DNA of 64,000 bases from assembly GCA_012512265.1 (NCBI GenBank), contig JAAZEM010000188.1, positions 36,822-100,821 on the forward strand, in the 5' to 3' direction. Source of the DNA: Armatimonadota bacterium. Lineage in GTDB: Bacteria; Armatimonadota; JAAZEB01. Under the pieces are notes generated by a model. That model was not told the DNA's origin. It saw nothing but the letters and a program-made list of their open reading frames with translations, and searched no databases. Below, piece by piece: positions 41,459 to 50,602 of this stretch; position 1 is the first letter of the stretch; each line of letters opens with the position of its first letter. The position numbers and the translations under genes are program-made.

Positions 41459-41482
41459 TAGGTAATTATAGGTAATTATAGG
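41459..41482. promoter_or_regulatory. tandem 10-bp direct repeats upstream of the kinase promoter
   Basis: TAGGTAATTA occurs twice in tandem followed by a partial third copy (TAGG), ending 11 bases before the -35 box. One-turn spacing and AT-richness in a GC-rich genome suggest a regulator-binding array or an UP element. Confidence 0.55.
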
Positions 41483-41493
41483 TGACTTCCCTA

Positions 41494-41523
41494 TTGACCC
41501 AAAGGGGCGTGTCCCGGTATACT
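41494..41523 (+). promoter_or_regulatory. sigma70-type promoter of the hybrid kinase gene
   Basis: TTGACC (41494-41499) and TATACT (41518-41523) with an 18-base spacer. The sequence after the -35 box, CAAAGGGG, matches the promoter at 4401 (TTGAC-A-CCAAAGGGG). Confidence 0.72.
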
Positions 41524-41529
41524 AGCCTC

Positions 41530-41879
41530 CATACCTACCAGGAGAAGAGCAGCCGGTCGTAGAGCTCCGGGGGGCAGCACTGGCCACTGGCATGCCAGAC
41601 GCGGGCGGCCCTTCACCATACGAGGATGCTCCTGCAGAAGGGCCAGCCTATCCATGCCGAGAGGGATGAGGCAGCCGCCGTTCTTAAGAGGGTGCCCTTA
41701 TCGCCGGGCCGGGCATGAAACGACGGATGGGGATGTCTCTCGCGCGTCTGTCTCGCACTCTACTGGAAGGTGGAAAGATCAACTCCAACAGGGAATCGCC
41801 TACCGGCTCTGTGACCGCCACGGAGTATCTTCCAGGGATTGGGCACGGCGTGTTCCCGGAGAGTAGGAATTCCGAGCGG
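41530..41879 (+). other. long structured 5' leader of the hybrid kinase gene
   Basis: From the predicted start to ATG 41880 lie about 350 bases with stems GGCCCTTC/GAAGGGCC and the palindrome CTGGCATGCCAG. I recognise no known riboswitch. The ORF track extends the kinase to 41715, but those 55 residues show no family similarity, and neither start has a strong Shine-Dalgarno. It could be leader RNA or a weakly conserved N-terminal extension. Confidence 0.45.
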
Positions 41880-44039
41880 ATGAACAGATCGTCCGACCGC
41901 AGTGAAGAGGCGCGGGCTGGCGCCCTGCATGCCTACGGCATCCTTGATACGCCTGCCGAGGAGGTGTTTGATGGCCTGGCGATGCTGGCCACCCAGGTGT
42001 GTGCCACTCCGATGGCCCTTCTCGGGTTCATTGACCGCGGCCGTGTATGGATCAAGGCGAAGGTCGGTTTGGATGTTGTCGAACTGCCGCGGGGCGGTTT
42101 TTGCGCCCGCGCGATGGAGCAGGACGGCCCACTGATCATCGCCGACGCGGCCATGGAACCGGATCTGGCGTCGGATCCGTTTCTGAATGGGCAGGTGAAG
42201 GCGCGTTTCTGTGCTGCGGTGCCCCTCAGGGATAGGCAGGGCTATACGATCGGTCTGCTCACGGTGTTCGACCGCGTGCCGCGCCGGCTGCGCCAGGATC
42301 AGGCGCAGGGCCTGCAGGCACTGGGCCATCAGGCGATGGCCCTCCTGGATGCGCGCTGTGAGCTCTCCAAAAGAGCCCGAGTGGCGCACGCACCAGGCGA
42401 TCCCAAACCGGCAAGCCACTCATCGCGCGGCACGCTCCCGGACGCGCGGTTTCGCAAGGCTTTCGACGCCAGCCCCGAGCTGATGGTCATCAGTGCGCTG
42501 AGCGACGGGCGCTACATCGAGGTGAACGAGACTTTCTTGCGCGTGACGGGCTACCGGCGCGAGGAGGTGATCGGGCGCACCGCGTCTGAAGTCAACTTCC
42601 TGGTCGACCCCTGGGAGCGCTCGCAGATCCGGCAGCTTTTGCGCCAGCGTGGGGCGGCTCACAACATGGAGGCGCGCTTCCGCCTGAAATCAGGCGAGGA
42701 GCGCGTCGGGCTTCTCTCGGCCACGACGATCCACCTGGGCTATGAGCGCTATGTGCTCTACGTAGTCAATGATATCACGGAGCGAGAGCGGGCCGAGGAA
42801 GAGCAGAAGCGCGCGGATGCGCGGATGCAGCGCGCGCAGAAGCTGGAGAGCCTGGGCATTCTGGCCGGTGGCATCGGACACGACTTCAACAACATCCTGA
42901 TGGGGATTCTGGGCAACGCCAGCCTGGCGCTGGAGCAGCTTCCCGACGATGCGCCCGCGCGGTATCACATCCGCGAGATCGAGAAATCCGCGTTGCGCGC
43001 AGCCGACCTGACGGCGCAGATGCTCGCCTACGCCGGCGAGGGCGAGACGGCTCGCGAGCCGGTAAATCTCTCGAAACTGGCAGAGGAGATGGGAGGCCTT
43101 CTCCATTCGGCGGTGTCGAAGAAGGCGACGCTCCGCTGTACCTACGCCGCCAATCTCCCCGTTGTCCTAGCCGATCCCGCTCAGATGCGCCAGGTGCTGA
43201 TGAATCTGGTGACCAACGCTTCCGAGGCGCTTGGCGACGACGAGGGTGCCATCCGCGTGAGCACCGGTATCCTGCAGGCCGACCGAGTCTATCTGGCCCA
43301 TGCCTACCCGGATCCCGAGCTCCCCGCCGGCACCTACGTCTATCTCGAAGTATCCGATACCGGGGTGGGCATGGACGCGCAGACGCGGGCACGCATCTTC
43401 GAGCCGTTCTACTCCACGAAGGGCCCTGGGCGCGGCCTGGGATTGGCCGCGTGCCTTGGCATTGTCCGCGGGCATGGCGGCGGCATTCTTGTCGACAGCC
43501 GGCCCGGGCATGGCACCACAATCCGTCTCCTCCTGCCGTGCGCTAAGGAGCAGCCTCCCGTTGAGACAAGCGTGCGGCCCTCCACCCTGCAGGCGGCCGC
43601 CCCGACAGTCGCGCCCCGGCCGTCCGCAGCGCAGCGAGAGGTGTCGGGCAAGATCGCGGACACCTGGCGCGGGAGCGGCACGGTGCTGGTCGTGGATGAC
43701 GAGGATGTAGTGCGCGCCGTTGCCCGGATGATGCTCGAGTTCGTCGGCTACACCGTTCTTGTGGCGAGCGACGGCGTGGATGCCGTGGAGGTGTTCCGCC
43801 AGCACGCGGACGAGATCTCCGTCGTGCTGCTCGACATGTCGATGCCGCGCATGAATGGCGAGCAGACATTCGATGCCATCCGGGCCATCCGCCCCGATGC
43901 CCGTGTGATCCTCTCAAGCGGGTATCAGGAGCGAGAGACAATCGAGCGTTTCTCTGGCAAAGGCCTGGCGGCGTTTCTCCCGAAGCCCTACCAGTTCCAG
44001 GCGCTCCTGCGCAAGATCCGCGAAGTCACGCAGTGCTGA
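41880..44039 (+). CDS. hybrid sensor histidine kinase: GAF-PAS-HisKA-HATPase-REC
   Basis: 719 residues, no membrane segment. A GAF domain (about 15-160; ALHAYGILDTPAEE start is typical of cyanobacterial-type kinases) is followed by PAS (about 205-310). The phosphoacceptor block is GGIGHDFNNILMGILGNA. The ATPase domain has N-box NLVTNASEAL, G1 DTGVGM and G2 GPGRGLGLA. A C-terminal receiver (about 600-715) has DD at its start, phospho-Asp in LLDMSMPRMNG and Lys in LPKPY. H-D-F-N-N-I kinases with a terminal receiver usually act in phosphorelays. No cognate regulator is adjacent. ATG 41880 chosen from family start; 41715 is possible. Confidence 0.87.
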   Translation: MNRSSDRSEEARAGALHAYGILDTPAEEVFDGLAMLATQVCATPMALLGFIDRGRVWIKAKVGLDVVELPRGGFCARAMEQDGPLIIADAAMEPDLASDPFLNGQVKARFCAAVPLRDRQGYTIGLLTVFDRVPRRLRQDQAQGLQALGHQAMALLDARCELSKRARVAHAPGDPKPASHSSRGTLPDARFRKAFDASPELMVISALSDGRYIEVNETFLRVTGYRREEVIGRTASEVNFLVDPWERSQIRQLLRQRGAAHNMEARFRLKSGEERVGLLSATTIHLGYERYVLYVVNDITERERAEEEQKRADARMQRAQKLESLGILAGGIGHDFNNILMGILGNASLALEQLPDDAPARYHIREIEKSALRAADLTAQMLAYAGEGETAREPVNLSKLAEEMGGLLHSAVSKKATLRCTYAANLPVVLADPAQMRQVLMNLVTNASEALGDDEGAIRVSTGILQADRVYLAHAYPDPELPAGTYVYLEVSDTGVGMDAQTRARIFEPFYSTKGPGRGLGLAACLGIVRGHGGGILVDSRPGHGTTIRLLLPCAKEQPPVETSVRPSTLQAAAPTVAPRPSAAQREVSGKIADTWRGSGTVLVVDDEDVVRAVARMMLEFVGYTVLVASDGVDAVEVFRQHADEISVVLLDMSMPRMNGEQTFDAIRAIRPDARVILSSGYQERETIERFSGKGLAAFLPKPYQFQALLRKIREVTQC

Positions 44040-44069
44040 GCGGCTTGTGGAGGTGAGATCCGCTCGGGA

Positions 44070-44100
44070 GAGCGCCCGCGGCCATCCATCACGGGCGCTC
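44070..44100. terminator. hairpin between convergent kinase and barrel-protein genes
   Basis: GAGCGCCCG (44070-44078) pairs with CGGGCGCTC (44092-44100), 9 bp perfect with a 13-base loop, 31 bases after the kinase stop. No U-tail. Confidence 0.5.
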
Positions 44101-44176
44101 CACGAGAGGGGAATGAGGGGCGCCCCCGAGCCCGTGTGAGGAGACCCCGGGAGCACGCCCCAAATGAGGCGGTTTC

Positions 44177-44698
44177 TTAGAAACCGTAGCCCAGGCTCAG
44201 GCCCAGGTAGCTGTGCGCTCCGGATGTGGTGGGGAAGACGAGCTCGGCCTGGCCCATAGTTCCCTTGCCATCGGTATCGCCATCGAAGAAGTGGCGGACA
44301 AAGATCCGGGCGCCGCTCGGGACGAACCCAGCGCCTATCTCTGTTGCATGAAGCTGCACGCCTGCGGAAGCCGCCACGCCGAACTTCTTCGCGGACTCCT
44401 GGTTCTCGCGGCCGATGGTCCAGCCCATCAGCCCGGCCTCGACGAAGTAAGGCTGCTCGAGTTGATACGAGCCCGCGAGCTGCCAGCTCCATCCGCTCTC
44501 GGACGAGCCATCGCGGAACGTGAGGAAGTTGATGATGCCGCTCGAGTTCACCCCCGCGGCGGCAACGAAGCGCACCTTCTTTGTCCACTCGGTTCCCGCG
44601 CCGGATTCCCGGTAGTAGTCGTACCTTCCGGCGCTGGCGGGGGAGGCCAGGAGTGCGAGGCCGAGGACGGACGTGATGGCGGCGACGTGCTTGAGCAT
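44177..44698 (-). CDS. small outer-membrane beta-barrel-like protein
   Basis: 173 residues. Signal peptide (AAITSVLGLALLASPASA-G) and then alternating hydrophobic/polar strands, ending in SYLGLSLGYGF. A terminal aromatic residue (Phe) is the usual outer-membrane barrel signal. The size fits an eight-stranded barrel. ATG 44698 has AAAGGAAAG upstream; the longer ORF version has an implausible 50-residue extension. Its presence supports a diderm cell envelope. Function unknown; it may be a structural or surface protein. Confidence 0.7.
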   Translation of the reverse strand: MLKHVAAITSVLGLALLASPASAGRYDYYRESGAGTEWTKKVRFVAAAGVNSSGIINFLTFRDGSSESGWSWQLAGSYQLEQPYFVEAGLMGWTIGRENQESAKKFGVAASAGVQLHATEIGAGFVPSGARIFVRHFFDGDTDGKGTMGQAELVFPTTSGAHSYLGLSLGYGF

Positions 44699-44934
44699 AG
44701 CAGGGCTTTCCTTTCGTATCTCCTCAGTATGTTGGCTCTTGCAAAGAACGCGCTTCATCCAGTTTCGACGGTACTGCAGTGCCGAATGTTCCCGGCAACC
44801 GCAGGCGCAACCGGGCCGGCTGGGGGTCCTCCCACGTTTGGGCCGCATAGCGCAGCGTGCCCAAGCGAGACCTCGCTCTGGCTGGCGGTCGGGATCCCTG
44901 GCCGGGCATTGCCGACTTAACTATCGGCATTTGC

Positions 44935-46206
44935 TCAGCGTGGCACAACCACGGAGCCCACCCGATAGTACCGGGTGATGGCAAGGCGCAGGTAGCCACC
45001 GTCATCATCGGTATAGCGGGAGATCAGGGTGTTGCCATTGATGGGCGGCGGGTTGGTGATGCCGTCGCGCTGCCTATCGTCGTAGTGGGTTGTGCCGGCG
45101 GCCCCGGCACCGAAGAGGATGGCGATGGCGCCCGCGCGCACATAGTCGGCGATGTGATTGCGGCTCTCCAGGAAGTACTCCGCCCGGTTATCCTGGAAAT
45201 GGCCCTCGGTGTTGTTCATCGTGCGGTAGCGACGATTCCCGATGGGCACCTGCCATAGGACGACGCGCAGATCCGCGCCCGTGGAAACCCCATCCACCCA
45301 CTGCCGGTAACGCTCGAAGTTGGGGAAAGCGCGGTTGGCCGGGTCCCACCAGTGGGTGCCCCCCGGGCGATAGCGGTCCATCCAGCCTGCATCGCGGTCG
45401 GATGGGCTGACAAAGACGAGGTTCCACCCCTCGCCGAATCCGCGCAGGAAACGGCCAGTGCGCACGCCGATCCCGCGCGCATCGACGCGAGGGTTCTGGC
45501 TGCTGCCGATGTCGGTGCCCGAGGCCCAATCGGAGGCGTGAATGGCCAGGAGAACACCCCGGCCGTAACGGTTGCGCAAGCGCAAGAGTGCCCGCCCGAA
45601 GCCTTGCCCCGTGTTTGGCAGGCCGCGCAGTTCCTGCATGCCGGTGGATGCGACCGCCGCCGAGACCTCCCGGGCGCTGCGCCGGCCACCATCGGCGTAA
45701 TCCCTTTGAAGGTAGCCGAAGAGGTCCGGCTCGACATGCACCACGGCCCGGTCGCCGGCGGCACTGGCACGCTGCATGAGGAGCTTGAAGTCCTCGTAAT
45801 AGGCGCGCATCGTCTCCGGATTGTTCAGGTTGCGATAGACCTTCTCGCTCTCGCTACTCCCGCGTGCGGGGCGAGAGTGGAGCATGTTATAGTACGTAAA
45901 GACCGGGATAGCTCCCACCGCCCGGCTATCACGGACGTAGTCCGCGGCATAGCGGGCTTTCGGCCGCCAGGTCGTCCAGCCCTGGCCGGTGTTCACCCCG
46001 CCCGAGAGATACTGATAGCGCATCTCAATCGGCACGCGCGCGTTTCGCAACCACTCCAGCTCGCTGGATCCGTTTGCCAGGCCCAACATGAAGTGCGCTG
46101 GCAAGAGGCGATGTACTCGCCCGCCCTGCGCCGACGCCGGCGTCGATGCGATGGTCAGGATCCCCGCCCACAGGAGCGCCTTGATCCACGAGAAGCTGTT
46201 CCGCAT
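44935..46206 (-). CDS. secreted protein of unknown function, glycosidase-like barrel suspected
   Basis: 423 residues with a signal peptide (LLWAGILTIASTPASA-Q). Segments such as GAIPVFTYYNML, AVVHVEPDLFGYL, GVLLAIHASDWASG and LVFVSPSDRDAGW look like successive strands of a TIM barrel lined with acidic and aromatic residues. This is common in glycoside hydrolases, but I cannot assign a family. DLFGYLQRD (Glu-Pro-Asp before it) is a candidate active-site region. It lies 39 bases downstream of the large secreted DUF6259-like gene on the same strand, so the two probably act together on an extracellular glycan. Confidence 0.68.
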   Translation of the reverse strand: MRNSFSWIKALLWAGILTIASTPASAQGGRVHRLLPAHFMLGLANGSSELEWLRNARVPIEMRYQYLSGGVNTGQGWTTWRPKARYAADYVRDSRAVGAIPVFTYYNMLHSRPARGSSESEKVYRNLNNPETMRAYYEDFKLLMQRASAAGDRAVVHVEPDLFGYLQRDYADGGRRSAREVSAAVASTGMQELRGLPNTGQGFGRALLRLRNRYGRGVLLAIHASDWASGTDIGSSQNPRVDARGIGVRTGRFLRGFGEGWNLVFVSPSDRDAGWMDRYRPGGTHWWDPANRAFPNFERYRQWVDGVSTGADLRVVLWQVPIGNRRYRTMNNTEGHFQDNRAEYFLESRNHIADYVRAGAIAILFGAGAAGTTHYDDRQRDGITNPPPINGNTLISRYTDDDGGYLRLAITRYYRVGSVVVPR

Positions 46207-46245
46207 GCCTGGGCGCGGTGCATCCGTGGTGCCACTTCAAGCCGC

Positions 46246-49200
46246 TCACTTGAGTTCGACAAGCTCTATCTGGTCAAACCACGCCGCCTTGCTGTTGCCG
46301 CGGTAGAGGTAAACGGCAGAGGAGCGCGGGCTCGGATGGGAGGTGAACTCGGTGGTGAACTCCTGCCACTCGTTCGCCTTGCCTCCCGCGCCGACCGACG
46401 CGCTGACGTGGAACTTCGAGCCCTCCTCATACTCGATCATCGCGACGCGCGTGTCGGATCCGGCGGTGTCGCGCTTGATGCGCGCGCTCAGTCGGTAGCG
46501 CGTCCCCGGCTTGATCGGAGTGAGGGTGCTCACGAAGCCGGTGTCGCCCTGGCCCTGGTCCTCCAGCTTCAGGCAGTGCTTCCCTTGTGCCGGCTCTTCT
46601 ACGCTGGGCGACGCCGGCCAGTAGGCGAGGTGGCCGTCGGGACGCAGGCGCTCCATGTCGCCGTTGACGAGCGGGGGGCAGAGGAGCGACCAGACGCTCG
46701 TCTTTCCACCGGGCCACTGGAGATCGGCGTGAATCTTCTCCCACCCCTGGAGAGAGGCCAGGCCACCCTCGGGCTCCCAGGCGCGGCGCTCGACGGCGGG
46801 CGATTCCTCGGGGCGCGGGGAATCTACCGCTCTCAGGGTCACGCCGGCCGGCGCTCGGAGGCGCACGTCGCACTTCTCCTTGCGCCCGGCCGGATAGAAG
46901 AGGGTGAGCTCTAGCCCGTCGCGGTCAGGCACCTGGATCTGCTCGAGGACCGGCACCACGCGCAGCGCGGGATCGACGGTGTCCACGAAGAGTACCCCGG
47001 CCACAGGCTCGGCAGGCGCTGTGAAGGAGACTTTCCCCTGGCCCGTCGGCGTGCTCTGCAGCGGGCGGATCCTTCCATCCAGCGTGAAGAGGTGGGCCGT
47101 GGTGATCGCGCGCATGGGGGCAAGATCCACCGTGATGGTGGCATCCTGCTTCAGACCCTCGTTCAGGAGAGTGATGAGCACGGCGCGGTTGCCGCCATCA
47201 TCGCGCACGAAACGCCTGGCTTGAACGGCGGGGTCGCTCGTGGCGACGCCGATCGTATCCACGAAGCGCGCCGGCCAGTCGATGAAGGGTCGCAGGCGCT
47301 TGCGCAGCCAGACGAGTTTGCGCACCTGCGCGTGGTAGCCATGCAGGTCAAACCGCTCGCCGCAGAGGAAGACGCGCCGGGCCTTCTCGACCTGCGTCCA
47401 TTTCCAGTAATGGTTGGAGAAACCGTCCACCAGGCAAAGCTCCGGGAAGGTGTAGCGGAACACCTCCGGGGTTTGCGTGGCGCCGGACATAAGGTGGAAG
47501 CCAACCCAGGGGGCTAGCGCGTCCTGACACCCCTCGATGGCGCAGGAGTAATCGGGGTTGATCGCCCGGCCCTCGCGGACGGTGCGCTCCAGCACCGCGG
47601 CGGAGCCGGCGGCCCAGCGGTTCTCGCCTTGATGCCCGTGCGCCTCGTTGAAGCACCGGAATGGCCCGTTACGGCCCATGACGTCCCAGTAGAAACCATC
47701 GGCCTCGAAACGCTTGGCATAGACATCGATCGCCCAATGGCGCATCCACTCCTGCCAGCCCGGCGACCCCAAGCACATCATCCGGTGCACCATGAAGGGG
47801 TGCTCTTTCGGGGGCCTGGCGCCGGGGCGCTCGACGAGGGCGTTTTTCTCGTAGAAATCGAGGCCTGGGATCGGATACTCCGGAGGAATCGCGGAGCGCG
47901 GCGCGGTGCCCAGGTCGTCGGAGACGGAGTGGCTGGGGGTCCAACGCTCGTACAGGAAGTAGAACATCACGTGCCCGCCGCGGGAGTGGATGTCGCGCAC
48001 CGCCTGGCGCAGCTGTTCCGGTGTGCCGAAGCGCGGGCTGGGGTAGAGGAAGGTGATCGCGTGTCCGTGACGCTTTCCATCGGCATCAAACCACATATTG
48101 TCGACGGCCTGGCCCTGGACGTGCAGGTAATCCACGCCCATCCACTCCGCGGAGCGATAGACATCCGGGATTCGCCAGAAGGGGACTCCGTTTTGGACGC
48201 CCATCAGGACCCAGCCATCGGCTTCCTGGATCCAGCGCGGCACGTCCGGGGTTCCAAGCCACTGGCGTGCCCACTCGCGATATCGGTCGGCGGCGATGTG
48301 CCAATCGCCCGCGTGTATCAGCAGCACATGTCTGGGGCCTGTCCAGGTGGTGTTCGGTCGGATCACCACCTCCTGGGAGAGGCTCATATCGAAGGTGTCG
48401 CCCGCGGCGGGCAGTGCGGTGAGGCGCGTGCCGGTGCGCGTCGTGTCGCGGGTGGAGAGCGAGAGGCCGCCCTTCTCGCCGTAGAGATCGAACCAGCCCA
48501 TCACCGCGCGTCCTGGGTAGACGGAGTCGCATCCCGCCGAGCGCAGCGCATCGCGCTGGATCTGGCCACACAGGTAGGGGTGGACCAGCGTGAGCGCCTT
48601 CGGGTCGGCCGCCGGGCGCACGGAGTAAACGAGGGGATAGGTGACCTCCAGGATGGAGCGGTCGGACCGATTCTCAACCTCGGCGGAGAAGGCGATCTCC
48701 CCGGGTGCGGAGCGCATCACCTGAAGGGTGACCCGAATGGGGAGGCCGCGCACAGCGTACGAGAGCGTGGCCCGGCTTCCATCGGGCGCCGCAGCGAACT
48801 GCTGCAGCGTGGCTCGGTCGAAGCCGATGGTCTCGGTTTGCCTCTCCTTGTCGATCACCGATAGCGAGAAGAGCGGCTGGCGTTCTCCGAGGGGCGCCAC
48901 AGTCTCTCCCGTGGCCAGGTTCTCGATGCCGCACAGCGCGCCTGTCTCGCGGCAAAGCCAGACGCGGCCGGCGGAGTCGCCGATGGCGACGCGCTGGCTC
49001 GCCGGGGCCTGGCCCAGGGCCAGGCGGGGGATGCGCTCCACGCGAAAGTCATCCAGCAGGAAGTCGTTCGCGGCGCCCTGTTGGGTGATCCAGATGCTAT
49101 GCGTGCCATCAGCGCGCGCTCGGAAGTCGCAAACAACCTGCATCCAGTCCGTGTCGAACGGGCGCCAGATCTGCTCGAAGGAGGTGCGGCCCATGCCGAT

Positions 49201-49530
49201 CCAGACCTCGCGTCCAGCGAGGGGGCGCAGCCAGAACGAGACGCGCACGCGATCTCCCTGCCTGAGCTCGCCAAGGGTGCGAGAGACTCCCTCGAAGCCG
49301 CCGCCCATCGTCTCCTTGTTATCGGTTTGCACGCGCAGCGCCCACTGCCCCGAGTGCGCCTGGCGCACCTTTTCAATGGAAACGGGCGTGCCATAGGTTT
49401 CCCAGGCATCGCGCCCCGGGCTCTCCATATCGGCGTCTGGGAAGGGGACGACCTCGGCCATCGCCGGCGCAACGCAGCTGGCTGCGAGGAGCATGAGGAT
49501 CAAAGCACGAGCGAGGATCATCAAAGCCAT
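46246..49530 (-). CDS. large secreted glycoside-hydrolase-like protein (DUF6259-like) with two CBM-like domains
   Basis: 1094 residues. Signal peptide (LARALILMLLAASCVAPAMA-E), N-terminal jelly-roll (about 30-165), a beta-supersandwich (about 170-390), then a TIM-barrel-like region. The barrel has GVDYLHVQGQAVDNMWFD, GGHVMFYFLYERW, DGFYWDVMGRN (probable catalytic Asp) and ALAPWVGFHLMSGAT. A second jelly-roll forms the C-terminus (about 955-1094; FDQIELVELK). The layout resembles DUF6259-domain enzymes. It is probably an extracellular exo- or endo-glycosidase of unknown specificity. It precedes the 44935 gene in one transcription unit. Confidence 0.78.
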   Translation of the reverse strand: MALMILARALILMLLAASCVAPAMAEVVPFPDADMESPGRDAWETYGTPVSIEKVRQAHSGQWALRVQTDNKETMGGGFEGVSRTLGELRQGDRVRVSFWLRPLAGREVWIGMGRTSFEQIWRPFDTDWMQVVCDFRARADGTHSIWITQQGAANDFLLDDFRVERIPRLALGQAPASQRVAIGDSAGRVWLCRETGALCGIENLATGETVAPLGERQPLFSLSVIDKERQTETIGFDRATLQQFAAAPDGSRATLSYAVRGLPIRVTLQVMRSAPGEIAFSAEVENRSDRSILEVTYPLVYSVRPAADPKALTLVHPYLCGQIQRDALRSAGCDSVYPGRAVMGWFDLYGEKGGLSLSTRDTTRTGTRLTALPAAGDTFDMSLSQEVVIRPNTTWTGPRHVLLIHAGDWHIAADRYREWARQWLGTPDVPRWIQEADGWVLMGVQNGVPFWRIPDVYRSAEWMGVDYLHVQGQAVDNMWFDADGKRHGHAITFLYPSPRFGTPEQLRQAVRDIHSRGGHVMFYFLYERWTPSHSVSDDLGTAPRSAIPPEYPIPGLDFYEKNALVERPGARPPKEHPFMVHRMMCLGSPGWQEWMRHWAIDVYAKRFEADGFYWDVMGRNGPFRCFNEAHGHQGENRWAAGSAAVLERTVREGRAINPDYSCAIEGCQDALAPWVGFHLMSGATQTPEVFRYTFPELCLVDGFSNHYWKWTQVEKARRVFLCGERFDLHGYHAQVRKLVWLRKRLRPFIDWPARFVDTIGVATSDPAVQARRFVRDDGGNRAVLITLLNEGLKQDATITVDLAPMRAITTAHLFTLDGRIRPLQSTPTGQGKVSFTAPAEPVAGVLFVDTVDPALRVVPVLEQIQVPDRDGLELTLFYPAGRKEKCDVRLRAPAGVTLRAVDSPRPEESPAVERRAWEPEGGLASLQGWEKIHADLQWPGGKTSVWSLLCPPLVNGDMERLRPDGHLAYWPASPSVEEPAQGKHCLKLEDQGQGDTGFVSTLTPIKPGTRYRLSARIKRDTAGSDTRVAMIEYEEGSKFHVSASVGAGGKANEWQEFTTEFTSHPSPRSSAVYLYRGNSKAAWFDQIELVELK

Positions 49531-49841
49531 CCTTTCGCTTGGGCAGGCGTGTGCCGCTGCCCGCTGTCGCCTCTGCTATTAGCCGGAATCTGGAGAATCT
49601 CCTGCGGGAGCACGCGTGCTCGTGCCGCGGCGGCAGCCAAAGGCATTTGAGTGCCTGGCGGCGAATCCTCCTACCGGAGCCGGGATTCCGAAATACCGAC
49701 GGTGGCGCGGAACCTGGCGCGCGGCGCCAAAGCACCGTGCTGCTTGCGAGCGAAGCTCTGCCGAGCTGGACCAGGCAATACTCCCGGGTGTTACAGAATG
49801 GCGGTGGCTGGGGGGGAGCTGAAGGGCTGTGCTGAGAAGCA
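49531..49841. other. intergenic stretch without a supported gene
   Basis: Divergent region between the large secreted glycosidase and the phosphatase gene. It contains only shadow ORFs and GC-rich minor inverted repeats; I find no convincing promoter boxes. Confidence 0.45.
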
Positions 49842-49869
49842 GCGCGGAGCTTCGAGCTCCGCGCGCGGG
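49842..49869. repeat. copy 2 of the 21-base dispersed hairpin repeat
   Basis: GCGCGGAGCT-TCG-AGCTCCGCGC forms a perfect 10-bp hairpin (49842-49864). Bases 49849-49869 are identical to 10286-10306. It lies about 107 bases upstream of the phosphatase start. A second small hairpin (GCAGGCA/TGCCTGC) follows at about 49919. Confidence 0.5.
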
Positions 49870-49975
49870 CGGAAGGACGCGGGATCCCGACCGCCGGGTT
49901 CGAAAACCACTACAGAGAGCAGGCAACTGCCTGCGCCCGTGTTACCTTGGAATCGCGGCTACCGGAGGGAACTCA

Positions 49976-50602
49976 TTGACACGCATCTACCTGATACGGC
50001 ATGGCGAAGTGTTGTGGAACCGGGAACACCCGGCCTACTGCGGGCATACTGACCTGGAGCTGAATGAACGCGGGCGCGAACAGGCAGAGTGCGTCGCTCA
50101 GCGGCTGGCCGGCGCGGAGCTATCGGCGATCTATTGCAGTGACCTGCGGCGCGCGCGCGACACCGCGGCCGCGATTGCGGCCCGGCACGGGCTGGAGCCG
50201 GTGGCCGATCCCGCCCTGCGCGAGGTGAATTATGGGGAGTGGGAAGGCGTCTCCGAGGAAGATGTGCGCGCCGGGTGGCCGGACCACTATGCAGCGTGGA
50301 AGCGCGACGCCGAGAAGGTGCGCATCCCGGGTGGGGAGAGCTTTGGCGAGCTGCGCGACCGCCTGGTGCCGGCGCTGACCGCGATAGCCGAGCGCCACGC
50401 GGGCGAGAATGTCGCCGTTGTGGCGCACAAGTCGAGCAACCGCGTCTTCCTCTGCGCCGTGCTTGGTCTTTCCCCCTCGCTCTACCGGCGCATCGGCCAG
50501 GAGAACGCGGCGGTCAACCTCATCTCCTACGAAGGATGCCGGTGGCGCGTGGATCTAGTCAACGATACCTGTCATCTCCGGCTGCCAGGGAACTCGGGGT
50601 AA
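49976..50602 (+). CDS. histidine phosphatase (phosphoglycerate mutase-like / CobC-like)
   Basis: 208 residues. The phosphohistidine motif LIRHGE sits at residues 5-10 and the second catalytic block is VVAHKSSNR. The acidic residue region LREVNYGEWEG is typical of the CobC/GpmB branch of the histidine phosphatase superfamily. It hydrolyses a small phosphorylated metabolite; mutase activity is unlikely. TTG 49976 is chosen because GGAGGG lies 6 bases upstream and the protein then starts right at the family N-terminus. Its 3' end overlaps the convergent glycosyltransferase gene by 44 bases. Confidence 0.85.
   Translation: MTRIYLIRHGEVLWNREHPAYCGHTDLELNERGREQAECVAQRLAGAELSAIYCSDLRRARDTAAAIAARHGLEPVADPALREVNYGEWEGVSEEDVRAGWPDHYAAWKRDAEKVRIPGGESFGELRDRLVPALTAIAERHAGENVAVVAHKSSNRVFLCAVLGLSPSLYRRIGQENAAVNLISYEGCRWRVDLVNDTCHLRLPGNSG

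Noticed and set aside
41715-41879. N-terminal extension of the hybrid kinase
   Set aside because: Not excluded, but it shows no similarity to kinase N-termini and has no Shine-Dalgarno, so it is treated as leader.
45352-46914. 520-aa plus ORF
   Set aside because: Crosses two minus genes with signal peptides and conserved segments; shadow frame.
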